The notes: generated by a model from the sequence alone, not told the origin. Counted from the first letter of the stretch, positions 18,317 through 27,018 are shown. The stretch is DNA of 64,000 bases from Devosia sp. (GCF_025809055.1 NZ_CP075529.1:2777501-2841500); one strand, 5' to 3'. Translations and numbers: made by a program.

Positions 18317-18703
18317 GTGGAGAGGGCGCGCACCCTACGCAGGGCCATGACCGAGGCAGAAGCGCGCCTTTGGTATCACTTGCGGGATCGCCGCCTTCTC
18401 GGCTTCAAATTCGTCCGCCAATTTCCAATCGCATCCTATTACGCCGACTTTGTCTGCCGCGACGCCATGCTGGTGATCGAGGCCGATGGCGGGCAGCATG
18501 GTTCGGCGCGGGATGCCATCCGCGACGGCGCCATTGAGGCTGCCGGATACACAGTCCTGCGCTTCTGGAACAATGACATCCTGGGCAATACGCCCGGCGT
18601 CCTGGAGCGCATCCACGACACCCTCGCCTCCTGCGCCCCCTCGCCCCTATCGGGAGAGGGTCAGGGTGAGGGGTCTTTCGTTTCCGACCAAACACACGAG
18701 TAA
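18317..18703 (+). CDS. DUF559 endonuclease-like protein between direct repeats
   Basis: A protein of 128 residues when started at GTG 18317. This agrees with the normal DUF559 length and start (RARTLRRAMTEAEARLWYHLRDRRL). The frame is open up to ATG 18140, but that part is repeat DNA. The core LGFKFVRQFPIASYYADF followed by VIEADGGQH carries the D and E residues of the Vsr/PD-(D/E)XK-like nuclease fold. Two 44-bp direct repeats (18249-18292, 18628-18671) flank the core, and the last 25 residues are encoded by the right repeat. The gene interrupts the pyrimidine operon and has no evident link with it. Role unknown. Confidence 0.75.
   Translation: MERARTLRRAMTEAEARLWYHLRDRRLLGFKFVRQFPIASYYADFVCRDAMLVIEADGGQHGSARDAIRDGAIEAAGYTVLRFWNNDILGNTPGVLERIHDTLASCAPSPLSGEGQGEGSFVSDQTHE
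18628..18671 (+). repeat. Right 44-bp direct repeat flanking the DUF559 gene
   Basis: Begins CTCCTGCGCCCCCTCG and ends CAGGGTGAGG; 40 of 44 bases equal the left copy. It lies inside the 3' end of the DUF559 reading frame and encodes its glycine-rich tail (SPLSGEGQGEG). Confidence 0.75.
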
Positions 18704-18708
18704 GCCTC

Positions 18709-19959
18709 ATGACCTCTCCCGGCGAAAATTTTCGGATCAATGGCGACCGGCTCTGGGAGAGTCTCATGGAGATGGCCAAGATCGGTCCCGGTATTGCCGG
18801 GGGCAACAATCGCCAGACGCTGACCGATGAGGACAAGGCGGGGCGCGAACTGTTTCAGGGCTGGTGCGACCAGGCGGGCCTCACCATGGGCGTCGACAAG
18901 ATGGGCACCATGTTCATGACCCGGCCCGGCACCGACCCGGACGCCCTGCCGGTCTATGTCGGCAGCCATCTCGATACCCAGCCGACCGGCGGCAAATATG
19001 ACGGCGTGCTCGGGGTCCTTGCGGCACTCGAAGTGGTGCGCTCGCTCAACGACCTCAATATCAAGACCCGCCATCCCATCGTCGTCACCAACTGGGCCAA
19101 TGAGGAAGGGGCGCGTTTCGCCCCGGCCATGCTGGCCTCGGGGGTCTTTGCCGGCATGCACAGCCTCGACTATGCCTATGGCCGCAAGGACCAGGAGGGG
19201 CTGACCTATGGCGATGAGCTCAAGCGCATCGGCTGGCTCGGCGCGGAAGAAGTCGGCGCGCGAAAAATGCACGCCTATTTCGAATATCACATCGAGCAGG
19301 GGCCCATTCTCGAGGCCGAGAACAAGCAGATCGGCGTGGTGACGCACGGCCAGGGCCTGTGGTGGCTCGAATTCACCCTCACCGGCAAGGAAGCCCATAC
19401 CGGCTCGACCCCTATGCAGATGCGGGTCAATGCCGGTCTCGCCATGGCGCGGATACTCGAAATGGTGCAGGCCGTCGCCATGGATCACCAGCCCGGCGCC
19501 GTCGGTGGCGTGGGCCAGATGAGGTTTGCCCCCAATTCGCGCAATGTGCTGCCCGGCTCCGTGGTGTTCACCGTCGATATCCGCTCGCCCGAACTGGCCA
19601 AGCTCACCTCGATGCGGACGCAGATCGACGAACGGGCCCAGGCCATCTGCGCCGAACTGGGTGTTGGCTATGACATGGAGGCGGTGGGCCATTTCGACCC
19701 TGTGGCGTTCGATCCGACCCTGGTTGCCCGCGTGCGCGGCGCCGCCGAAAAGCTCGGCTACAGCCACATGGACATCATTTCCGGCGCCGGGCACGACGCC
19801 TGCTGGGCCAATCGGGTGGCGCCCTCGACCATGATCATGTGTCCCTGCGTCGACGGGCTCAGCCACAACGAGGCAGAGGATATTTCCAAGGAATGGGCGA
19901 CGGCCGGCGCTGACGTGCTTTTCCACGCGGTGGTCGAAACCGCCGGCATTGTCGAATAG
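18709..19959 (+). CDS. N-carbamoyl-amino acid hydrolase / beta-ureidopropionase (M20 family)
   Basis: A protein of 416 residues of the Zn-dependent AmaB/HyuC group of the M20 family. GSHLDTQPTGGKYDGVLGVLAALEVV (about residues 86-111) holds the first metal ligands His87 and Asp98, and TNWANEEGARF the glutamate pair. FEYHIEQGPILE and GAGHDACWANRVAPSTMI complete the family pattern. In this pathway it should split N-carbamoyl-beta-alanine to beta-alanine, ammonia and CO2, between dihydropyrimidinase and the aminotransferase. It is cytoplasmic. The start ATG stands just after the right repeat, so the DUF559 cassette ends only 6 bp before it. Confidence 0.92.
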   Translation: MTSPGENFRINGDRLWESLMEMAKIGPGIAGGNNRQTLTDEDKAGRELFQGWCDQAGLTMGVDKMGTMFMTRPGTDPDALPVYVGSHLDTQPTGGKYDGVLGVLAALEVVRSLNDLNIKTRHPIVVTNWANEEGARFAPAMLASGVFAGMHSLDYAYGRKDQEGLTYGDELKRIGWLGAEEVGARKMHAYFEYHIEQGPILEAENKQIGVVTHGQGLWWLEFTLTGKEAHTGSTPMQMRVNAGLAMARILEMVQAVAMDHQPGAVGGVGQMRFAPNSRNVLPGSVVFTVDIRSPELAKLTSMRTQIDERAQAICAELGVGYDMEAVGHFDPVAFDPTLVARVRGAAEKLGYSHMDIISGAGHDACWANRVAPSTMIMCPCVDGLSHNEAEDISKEWATAGADVLFHAVVETAGIVE

Positions 19960-19985
19960 AGGGCAGAAAAGGGGGCGGGAAACAA

Positions 19986-20867
19986 GTGGACGGGTTGCTG
20001 GAAAGCGTCGTCAAGTTCTCCAACTACATCACCGCCCGGCTCATTGTCGCGGGAGGCTTCTTCTATGTCATGGCCGGTTTCCTGCACCTGGGAAACCCGA
20101 CAGAAGGCCTTTTGCCCAACCTCGACCTCGTCAAATCGGTGGTCGAAAACTACCAGACGATCTTTGACATCCTCGGCGTCTCCGAATTCGCCATCCTGTT
20201 GATCGCCTTCATATTTCTCACTGCCATCCACATCACTTATGTCGCCTTCGACCGTGTGGGCCACTATATCCCGCCCGCCATCGTGCCGCTGCCGGGCTGG
20301 GACGCCATCGAGGACATGACCCACTCGGCCTTCGACATCCTGCGCGAGGCGCGGGGCGAGGATCACACGGACGAGGAAAACCAGCGCCTGTTCGAATTCC
20401 GCCGCAAGCTCGAGGCCATCGACAGCGAAATCGAAGCACGGCACCTGGACGAATTGCAGGCCATCAACGCGGCCTTCGGCATCTCGAAGACATTTGTCGT
20501 CTTTTCGCTGGGTGCCTGGCTGTGGGCGGTACTGGGCGGCGATTATTCGGGCGACCCGATGCTGCTTCTGGCCATGCTCGGCATTGCCGCGCTGACCGCG
20601 GTCTATACCACCGTGGCGATCAACCGGGCCAATTACGAGCGCATCGAGGAATTGCGCACCGAGGTGAGCCACCAGTTCGTGGGCTTTGCCAGCATCTGGT
20701 GCCCGCCGAACTATCTCGACCGCATCCTGGCCGCCTGCGTGCCCTCCCCCAGCCTGCATCCGACCCGGTTCCGGGTGCTGATGCCGGTTTATGGCACCCT
20801 CGACGCCTTCCTCTCCGACCTCAACAAATGGCGCGCCGCCCGCGCCCTGCGGCGGCGGGTGATGTGA
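19986..20867 (+). CDS. Membrane protein of unknown function in the pyrimidine operon
   Basis: A protein of 293 residues, starting at GTG 19986. Membrane segments are seen near residues 15-32 (ARLIVAGGFFYVMAGF), 60-80 (EFAILLIAFIFLTAIHITYV), 168-182 (FVVFSLGAWLWAVLGG) and 187-207 (MLLLAMLGIAALTAVYTTV). A charged cytoplasm-type stretch (EARGEDHTDEENQRLFEFRRKLEAIDSE) lies between the pairs. It has no transporter signature that I recognise. It is placed between the carbamoyl hydrolase and the dihydropyrimidinase genes on the same strand, 26 bp after the former. The context suggests an accessory role, but nothing more can be supported. Confidence 0.75.
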   Translation: MDGLLESVVKFSNYITARLIVAGGFFYVMAGFLHLGNPTEGLLPNLDLVKSVVENYQTIFDILGVSEFAILLIAFIFLTAIHITYVAFDRVGHYIPPAIVPLPGWDAIEDMTHSAFDILREARGEDHTDEENQRLFEFRRKLEAIDSEIEARHLDELQAINAAFGISKTFVVFSLGAWLWAVLGGDYSGDPMLLLAMLGIAALTAVYTTVAINRANYERIEELRTEVSHQFVGFASIWCPPNYLDRILAACVPSPSLHPTRFRVLMPVYGTLDAFLSDLNKWRAARALRRRVM

Positions 20868-20934
20868 TGGGGACTCGAATGGACACGATGCAGCACCTGG
20901 CCCCTTGGGGGAGAGGTGAAGAAAGGAAAAATCC

Positions 20935-22386
20935 ATGAGCACAGTCATCAAGAACGGCACGATCGTGACCGCGGACCTCTCATACGAGGCCGATGTCAGA
21001 ATCGACGGCGACGTCATTGTCGAGATCGGCAAGAACCTGTCGGGCGACACCGTGCTGGACGCAACGGGATGCCTGATCATGCCCGGCGGCATCGATCCGC
21101 ATACCCATCTCGAAATGCCGTTCATGGGCACCTATTCGGCCGATGATTTCGAGAGCGGCACGCGGGCCGGGCTGGCGGGCGGCACCACCATGGTGGTCGA
21201 CTTCTGCCTGCCCAATCCCGACCAGAGCCTGCTCGAAGCGCTCAAGATGTGGGATAACAAATCGGGCAAGGCCAGCGCCGACTATTCCTTCCACATGGCC
21301 ATCACCTGGTGGGGCGAGCAGGTGTTCAATGAAATGGCCGAGGTGGTCGACCGGGGGATCACCAGCTTCAAGCATTTCATGGCCTATAAGGGCGCACTCA
21401 TGGTCAATGACGATGAGATGTTTGCGTCCTTCCAGCGCTGCGCCGCCCTGGGTGCCCTGCCGCTGGTCCATGCCGAAAACGGCGACGTGGTGGCGGCGAT
21501 GACGGCAAAGCTGCTCGCCGAGGGCAATAATGGGCCCGAAGGCCATGCCTATTCCCGCCCGCCCGAGGTCGAGGGCGAGGCCACCAACCGCGCCATCATG
21601 ATCGCCGACATGGCCGGCGTGCCGCTCTATGTGGTGCACACCTCGTGCGAGCAGGCCCACGAGGCCATTCGCCGGGCGCGGCAAAAGGGCATGCGCGTTT
21701 ATGGCGAGCCGCTGATTCAGCACCTGACGCTGGATGAAAGCGAATATTTCAACGCCGACTGGGACCATGCCGCACGGCGGGTCATGTCGCCGCCCTTCCG
21801 CAACAAGCAGCACCAGGACTCCCTGTGGGCCGGGCTGCAGTCCGGGTCGCTCTCCTGCGTCGCCACCGACCACTGCGCCTTTACCAGCGAGCAGAAGCGG
21901 TTCGGTGTCGGCAATTTCGCCAAAATTCCGAACGGCACGGGCGGGCTCGAAGACCGCCTGCCGGTGCTCTGGACTGCCGGGGTCAATACCGGGCGCCTGA
22001 CGCCGAACGAATTCGTGGCGGTGACCTCGACCAATATCGCCAAGATCCTCAATCTCTACCCCAAAAAGGGTGCGGTCATGGTCGGCGCCGATGCCGATCT
22101 CGTGGTCTGGGACCCCAAACGGAAAAAGACCATTTCGGCCAGGAGCCAGCAGTCGGTCATCGACTACAATGTGTTCGAGGGCTTCGAGGTCACGGGCCTG
22201 CCGCGCTTCGTGCTGAGCCGGGGCAAGGTGTCCATTGTCGAGAACGAGGTCAAGGCCGAGCCCGGTCACGGCAAGTTCGTGGCCCGCGAAGCGAAAAACC
22301 CTGTGAACCGGGCGCTGAGCCAGTGGAAGGAACTGGTCGCACCGCGCAAGGTGGAACGGACGGGTATTCCGGCGACGGGGGTTTGA
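20935..22386 (+). CDS. hydA: Dihydropyrimidinase
   Basis: A protein of 483 residues of the cyclic amidohydrolase superfamily. The metal motif DPHTHLEMPF has His56 and His58; the carboxylated lysine is Lys152 in FMAYKG. HAENGDVV and YVVHTSCEQAHEA provide further histidine ligands and VATDHCAF the catalytic aspartate. It opens dihydrouracil or dihydrothymine to the N-carbamoyl-beta-amino acid. AGGAAA precedes the ATG. A remnant repeat (CCCCTTGGGGGAGAGGTGA, 20901-20919) stands just before the start. Together with the hydrolase, aminotransferase and dehydrogenase it forms the reductive pyrimidine pathway. Confidence 0.95.
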   Translation: MSTVIKNGTIVTADLSYEADVRIDGDVIVEIGKNLSGDTVLDATGCLIMPGGIDPHTHLEMPFMGTYSADDFESGTRAGLAGGTTMVVDFCLPNPDQSLLEALKMWDNKSGKASADYSFHMAITWWGEQVFNEMAEVVDRGITSFKHFMAYKGALMVNDDEMFASFQRCAALGALPLVHAENGDVVAAMTAKLLAEGNNGPEGHAYSRPPEVEGEATNRAIMIADMAGVPLYVVHTSCEQAHEAIRRARQKGMRVYGEPLIQHLTLDESEYFNADWDHAARRVMSPPFRNKQHQDSLWAGLQSGSLSCVATDHCAFTSEQKRFGVGNFAKIPNGTGGLEDRLPVLWTAGVNTGRLTPNEFVAVTSTNIAKILNLYPKKGAVMVGADADLVVWDPKRKKTISARSQQSVIDYNVFEGFEVTGLPRFVLSRGKVSIVENEVKAEPGHGKFVAREAKNPVNRALSQWKELVAPRKVERTGIPATGV

Positions 22387-22391
22387 TCAGC

Positions 22392-22838
22392 TTGTCAGCG
22401 ACGGAGGCACACACGCGGGCCACATTCTCCATCCCGGCCTACCTGGTAGCCATGCTGGTTGCCAGTGAAGTTGTCGCAATCTTGATGTTGATTGGAATCT
22501 CGTTTGGTAGCCCAATGTTGCCGGGAATAGTCATAGTGGCAATGTTGGTCGCGCCTGTGGTGGGATTATTTGCATCGCCTTTGTTTCTGCCTGCAGCGCT
22601 GATCACGCTGTATCTCGCCAATCGCTGGAAGATTGAGAAACCTGTGGCGTATGGCTCGCTGGGAGGAGTTCTTTCCGGCATAACCTGCCTGATATTCGTA
22701 CTCCCGGGCTTCCGGCCCAACTCTGACGGCCTAACGCTCGCGCAGATAGCACCGCTTTTCGCTTTGGTTGCGGGATTTTCGGGTGGATTCACTTACCGCT
22801 GCGTGGCGCGGCAGGATATGAGGAACATACTAACGTGA
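22392..22838 (+). CDS. Small four-span membrane protein of unknown function
   Basis: About 148 residues from TTG 22392 (a TTG at 22383 is also possible). Hydrophobic segments cover nearly the whole protein: AYLVAMLVASEVVAILMLIG, GIVIVAMLVAPVVGLFA, LGGVLSGITCLIFVLPG and IAPLFALVAGFSGGF. It ends four bases inside the start of the ABC ATPase gene (GTGA). Base composition is more A/T-rich than in its neighbours. I do not recognise the family. Its place between dihydropyrimidinase and the transporter genes suggests co-transcription only. Confidence 0.55.
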   Translation: MSATEAHTRATFSIPAYLVAMLVASEVVAILMLIGISFGSPMLPGIVIVAMLVAPVVGLFASPLFLPAALITLYLANRWKIEKPVAYGSLGGVLSGITCLIFVLPGFRPNSDGLTLAQIAPLFALVAGFSGGFTYRCVARQDMRNILT

Positions 22839-23623
22839 CTGCCGTCGTTTCCGCCCAAAATCTCGGGCTGACCTTTCCCACCGGCGATGGCGATATCGTC
22901 GCGCTGAGTGATGTCAATCTCAGCATCGAGAAGGGCGACTTCGTGTCCTTTATCGGGCCATCGGGGTGCGGGAAGACGACGTTCCTGCGCACCATTGCCG
23001 ATCTCGAAAAGCCGACATCGGGCATATTGACGGTCAATGGCCAGACGCCCGAAGAGGCGCGCAAGGCGCGGGCCTATGGCTATGTGTTCCAGGCCGCCGC
23101 GCTTTATCCCTGGCGCACGATCGAGAAGAACGTGGCGCTGCCGCTCGAAATCATGGGCTATTCGGCCGCCGAGCAGAAAGAGCGCATCGGGCGGACGCTG
23201 GAGCTGGTGAACCTGGCTGGCTTCGAGAAGAAATATCCCTGGCAGCTTTCGGGCGGCATGCAGCAGCGCGCCTCCATTGCCCGGGCGCTGAGCTTTGATG
23301 CTGACCTCTTGCTGATGGACGAGCCCTTCGGGGCGCTCGACGAAATCGTGCGCGACCATCTCAATTCGGAATTGCTCAAGCTCTGGGAGCGGACCGCAAA
23401 GACCATCTGTTTCGTGACTCACTCCATCCCCGAAGCGGTTTATCTCTCGACCCGGATCGTGGTCATGTCGCCGCGCCCGGGCCGGGTGACGGATGTCATC
23501 GAAAGCACCTTGCCGCGCGAACGGCCGCTCGACATCCGCGAAAGCCCCGAGTTTCTGGCGATCGCCGCGCGGGTCCGCGACGGGCTGCGGGCCGGGCACA
23601 GTTATGACGAGGAGGCGGTGTGA
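22835..23623 (+). CDS. ABC transporter ATP-binding protein, NitT/TauT type (pyrimidine-related uptake)
   Basis: A protein of 262 residues starting at GTG 22835. Walker A GPSGCGKTT is at residues 41-49, the signature LSGGMQQRASIARAL near 145-159 and Walker B LLLMDEPFGALDE shortly after. The H-loop is CFVTHSIPEAVYLSTRIVVMSPRPGRV, characteristic of the NitT/TauT/SsuB group. It energises the two permeases downstream, probably for a pyrimidine or a derivative because of the catabolic genes before it. A repeat element of about 170 bp separates it from the first permease. Confidence 0.92.
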   Translation: MTAVVSAQNLGLTFPTGDGDIVALSDVNLSIEKGDFVSFIGPSGCGKTTFLRTIADLEKPTSGILTVNGQTPEEARKARAYGYVFQAAALYPWRTIEKNVALPLEIMGYSAAEQKERIGRTLELVNLAGFEKKYPWQLSGGMQQRASIARALSFDADLLLMDEPFGALDEIVRDHLNSELLKLWERTAKTICFVTHSIPEAVYLSTRIVVMSPRPGRVTDVIESTLPRERPLDIRESPEFLAIAARVRDGLRAGHSYDEEAV

Positions 23624-23642
23624 TGGGGGCTCTCGCTCTTCA

Positions 23643-23815
23643 CACGCACCGGCGCTCCCCTCTCCCCTTGAGGGAGAGGGTGGATCGCGCGCAGCGCGAG
23701 ACGGGTGAGGGGTTCGGGCCCCTCCTCAATCTCGGATGTGCGGATGGTCCAGAACCCCTCATCCGCCCCTACGGGGCACCTTCTCCCTCAAGGGGAGAAG
23801 GGAAGGCGGTGCTGG
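23643..23815. repeat. Composite palindromic repeat inside the transporter operon
   Basis: Two joined units lie between the ATPase and permease genes. The first reads CCCCTCTCCCCTTGAGGG and continues through CGCGCAGCGCGAGACGGG. The second starts near 23752 with CAGAACCCCTCATCCGC and ends with a hairpin CCTTCTCCCTCAAGGGGAGAAGG. Both units recur in inverted order between dnaN and recF (about 53040-53290), with long near-identical blocks. It is an interspersed, non-coding element sitting within an operon. Confidence 0.75.
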
Positions 23816-23825
23816 GGATAGTTTC

Positions 23826-24692
23826 ATGACCCGCGTCATCCCCGTTCTCACCATCGTCCTCGCCATCGTGGCCTTCTGGTATGGCATGGCCATTCACATG
23901 AATGCGCCATGGCAGGAGCGGCTCAATGAGCGGGCCGGGCTGGAAAGTGTCGCGTTCATGGATTTCGCCCAGCAGACCTGGGCGCAGGACAAGCCGGTGC
24001 TGCCGGCGCCGCATCAGGTGGTGGGTGAAATCTGGAATGCCACGGCGGCGCTGGAGCTGACCTCGCGGCGTTCGCTGGCTTATCACGGCTGGATTACGCT
24101 CTCTGCCACATTGCTCGGCTTTGTCTTCGGGACGGCCCTCGGCGTGGCGCTGGCCGTGGCCATCATCCACAACGATGCGTCCGATCGCTCGCTGATGCCC
24201 TGGATCATCGCCAGCCAGACCATTCCCATTCTCGCCGTGGCGCCCATGGTGGTCGTGGGGCTTGGCTCGGTCGGCATGACCGGGCTCGTGCCCAAGGCGT
24301 TGATTTCGATGTATCTGAGCTTTTTCCCGGTGGTTGTCGGTATGGTCAAGGGCCTGCGCTCGCCCGAAGCCATCCAGCTCGATCTCATGCGCACCTATGA
24401 CGCCAATCCCTGGCAGGTGTTCTGGAAACTGCGCTGGCCCGCTGCCATGCCGTTCCTCTTCGCCTCGATGAAGGTGGGCATTGCCATTTCGCTGATCGGG
24501 GCGGTGGTGGCCGAATTGTCCAACGCCTCGGGCGGTGGCCTCGGGGTGCGGCTGCTCACCGGCTCCTACAATGGCCAGACCATCCAGATCTGGGCCGCCC
24601 TGTTCATCGCGGCGGGCCTTGCGGCGGCCCTCGTGGCGATCCTTGGCGGCGCGGAAAAGTGGGTCAACGGCCGGATGGGAGCACGGGCATGA
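23826..24692 (+). CDS. ABC transporter permease, NitT/TauT type (first)
   Basis: A protein of 288 residues starting at ATG 23826 (MTRVIPVLTIV). It has an N-terminal span, a periplasmic loop with NAPWQERLNERAGLESVAFMD, then the BPD-type permease domain from about residue 95. The ATPase-docking loop is KGLRSPEAIQLDLMRTYDANPWQVFWKLRWPAAMPFLFASMKVG. It is an inner-membrane channel subunit and overlaps the second permease gene by four bases (ATGA), so the two probably form a heterodimer. Confidence 0.9.
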   Translation: MTRVIPVLTIVLAIVAFWYGMAIHMNAPWQERLNERAGLESVAFMDFAQQTWAQDKPVLPAPHQVVGEIWNATAALELTSRRSLAYHGWITLSATLLGFVFGTALGVALAVAIIHNDASDRSLMPWIIASQTIPILAVAPMVVVGLGSVGMTGLVPKALISMYLSFFPVVVGMVKGLRSPEAIQLDLMRTYDANPWQVFWKLRWPAAMPFLFASMKVGIAISLIGAVVAELSNASGGGLGVRLLTGSYNGQTIQIWAALFIAAGLAAALVAILGGAEKWVNGRMGARA

Positions 24693-25795
24693 TGGCGGGC
24701 CTCTCCTATTTCCAGCTCTACCTGGCGCTGGTCGCCGCCCTCATTGGCGCGCTTGGCTTTGCCCTGGGCGTGCCAACCCTGGGCGCGGCGCCGCTGGTCA
24801 CCCTGTTCTTTGCGCTGGCGGCCCTGTCGCTGCTGCGCTTCTGGCTGCCGTTCAGCCTCTGGCTCGACGGGGCTCTGGCGGTGCTGAGCGCGGTGGCTCT
24901 GATTGAAGCGCTGCCGGCCGGGCCGACGCCGATCCACCACTGGCTGGCTTTGATCGCCGGCTGGGCCTTTGCCTGGCTGTTCGTCGAGCGCCTGTCGGCC
25001 GCCATCCGGGCCGGCCGCTTGCCGGAGACCGGCACGGGCCTGCTCATCCCCATCATCTTCGGGCTGTCGCTTCTGGTGGTGTGGGAAGTGGTGACCCGCG
25101 GCGCCAATGTGCCCCCGGTGCTGCTGCCGCCGCCATCGGCCATCTGGGCGCGGCTCGTAGCCGAAGTGCCCACGCTCTGGGCCGATTTCGTCCAGACTTT
25201 CATCAAATCGGTGCTGCCCGGCTATGCCATCGGGTGTCTGGCCGGGCTTGTCGTCGCCATTGCGGTGGACCGTTCGCCCTTCCTTAAGGCCGGGGTCATG
25301 CCGATCGGCAATTTCATGTCGGCGCTGCCGATCATCGGCATCGCCCCGATCATGGTCATGTGGTTCGGCTTCGACTGGCAGAGCAAGGCCGCCGTCGTCG
25401 TCGCCATGACGTTCTTTCCCATGCTGGTCAATACCGTGGCCGGGCTCAATGCCGCCTCGGGCATGGAACGCGACCTCATGACCACCTATGCCGCCTCCTA
25501 TTGGCAAACCCTTATGAAGCTCAGGCTCCCCGCTGCGGGCCCCTTCATATTCAACGCCCTCAAGATCAACTCGACTCTGGCCTTGATCGGCGCAATCGTA
25601 GCGGAATTCTTCGGGACGCCCGTCGTGGGAATGGGCTTCCGGATATCGACCGGGGTGGGGCGTCTCGCCATCGACCTGGTCTGGGCGGAGATCGCTGTTG
25701 CGGCGGTCGCGGGGTCCGTCTTCTACGCTTGTGTCGCCCTCATCGAGAGGGGCGTCACTTTCTGGCATCCGTCTGTCCGTGGTGGACGGGCGTAA
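24689..25795 (+). CDS. ABC transporter permease, NitT/TauT type (second, long)
   Basis: A protein of 368 residues. About 120 extra residues at the N-terminus carry four hydrophobic segments (for example LYLALVAALIGALGFALGV). The canonical permease domain follows, with the docking loop NAASGMERDLMTTYAASYWQTLMKLRLPAAGPFIFNALKIN. It begins inside the stop of the first permease gene. The long N-terminus is known from permeases of this subgroup. Substrate is inferred from the catabolic genes upstream. Confidence 0.9.
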   Translation: MMAGLSYFQLYLALVAALIGALGFALGVPTLGAAPLVTLFFALAALSLLRFWLPFSLWLDGALAVLSAVALIEALPAGPTPIHHWLALIAGWAFAWLFVERLSAAIRAGRLPETGTGLLIPIIFGLSLLVVWEVVTRGANVPPVLLPPPSAIWARLVAEVPTLWADFVQTFIKSVLPGYAIGCLAGLVVAIAVDRSPFLKAGVMPIGNFMSALPIIGIAPIMVMWFGFDWQSKAAVVVAMTFFPMLVNTVAGLNAASGMERDLMTTYAASYWQTLMKLRLPAAGPFIFNALKINSTLALIGAIVAEFFGTPVVGMGFRISTGVGRLAIDLVWAEIAVAAVAGSVFYACVALIERGVTFWHPSVRGGRA

Positions 25796-25814
25796 CAGGG
25801 AAAAGGGAACGAGA

Positions 25815-26795
25815 ATGAAAAAGTTGATCACAGGTGTTCTGGCCGGCGCCCTGGCGCTGTCCGCTGCCCCGGCAGCCATGGCCGCCGACGCGCTGACCCT
25901 GCAGCTCAAATGGGTTACCCAGGCGCAGTTCGCCGGTTATCTGGTGGCCGAATCCAAGGGCTTCTATGACGAGGAGGACCTCGACATCACCATCCTGCCC
26001 GGCGGCCCCAATATCGCTCCGCCGCAGGTGATCGCCGGCGGCGGCGCCGACATCATTGTCGAGTGGATGGCAGCGGGCCTTGCCGCGCGCGACAATGGCG
26101 TGCCGCTGGTCAATATCGCCCAGCCGTTCAAGCGCTCGGCGCTGATGATGATCTGCCCGACCGAAACCGGCGTGACCACGGAAGCCGATTTCCCCGGCCA
26201 TACGCTGGGTGTCTGGTTCTTCGGCAACGAATATCCGTTCTTTGCCTGGATGAACAAGCTGGGCCTGGCCACCGATGGTTCGGAAGGCGGCGTCACGGTG
26301 CTGCAGCAGAGCTTCGACATCCAGCCGATGATCCAGGGCCAGGCGGACTGTATCTCGGTGATGACCTATAACGAATACGGCCAGGCGCTCGATGCCGGCT
26401 ACGGCCCGGACAACCTGACCATTTTCAACTATACCGAAATGGGCAATGACCTGCTCGAAGACGGCCTCTATGTCATGGAGGACACGCTCGACGATCCGGC
26501 CAAGGTGGATGCCTATACCCGCTTCGTGCGCGCCTCGATGAAGGGCTGGCAATATGCGCTGGAGAACCCCGAGGAAGCGGCCCAGATCGTCGTCGACATG
26601 GACGATTCCGGTGCTGCCACCCTCGAGCACCAGCTCTATATGGTCGGCGAAGTGTCCAAGCTGGTCGATGCCGACGATCCGGCCCTCGACATGGCCACCT
26701 ATGAGCGCACGGTGCAGGCGCTGATCGACCAGTCGATCATCAAGGCACAGCCGGAAGGCGCCTATACCACGGTCGTGACCGACGCCCTCAAATAG
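25815..26795 (+). CDS. ABC transporter substrate-binding protein, ThiY/NMT1-like
   Basis: A protein of 326 residues with a signal peptide of 23 residues (ending PAAMA). The mature part ADALTLQLKWVTQAQFAGYLVAESKGFYDEEDLDITILPGGP is the classic start of NMT1/THI5-like binding proteins, several of which bind pyrimidines such as formylaminopyrimidine. GGEFGN-type aromatic patches (FFGNEYPFFAWMNK, YNEYGQALDAGYG) may form the ligand pocket. It closes the pyrimidine operon, 19 bp after the second permease gene, and is followed by a strong terminator. A free pyrimidine base or a related ring is the likely ligand; this is inference. Confidence 0.9.
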   Translation: MKKLITGVLAGALALSAAPAAMAADALTLQLKWVTQAQFAGYLVAESKGFYDEEDLDITILPGGPNIAPPQVIAGGGADIIVEWMAAGLAARDNGVPLVNIAQPFKRSALMMICPTETGVTTEADFPGHTLGVWFFGNEYPFFAWMNKLGLATDGSEGGVTVLQQSFDIQPMIQGQADCISVMTYNEYGQALDAGYGPDNLTIFNYTEMGNDLLEDGLYVMEDTLDDPAKVDAYTRFVRASMKGWQYALENPEEAAQIVVDMDDSGAATLEHQLYMVGEVSKLVDADDPALDMATYERTVQALIDQSIIKAQPEGAYTTVVTDALK

Positions 26796-26815
26796 GCCGA
26801 GATCGTCAATACGAG

Positions 26816-26845
26816 ACGGGCGGGACGCAAGTCCCGCCCGTTTTT
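26816..26845 (+). terminator. Terminator of the pyrimidine operon
   Basis: An 11-bp stem ACGGGCGGGAC (26816-26826) / GTCCCGCCCGT (26831-26841) around a GCAA loop is followed by a run of five T. It lies 21 bp after the stop of the binding-protein gene. Confidence 0.92.
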
Positions 26846-27018
26846 GTTGAATACGGCCGAGCGCGACACAGCGCCCCCTCCGAGCGTCGCTAGGCGTTTG
26901 CAGCGCCAAGCTTTGCTTGCCTCCCCCGTGAAGGGGGAGGTGAAGGAAGAGGTGCGACCGGAGACACCCTCACGCGTCTCGCACAGGGAGAGCGGGACGC
27001 GACGGGCGGCGACCTGGC

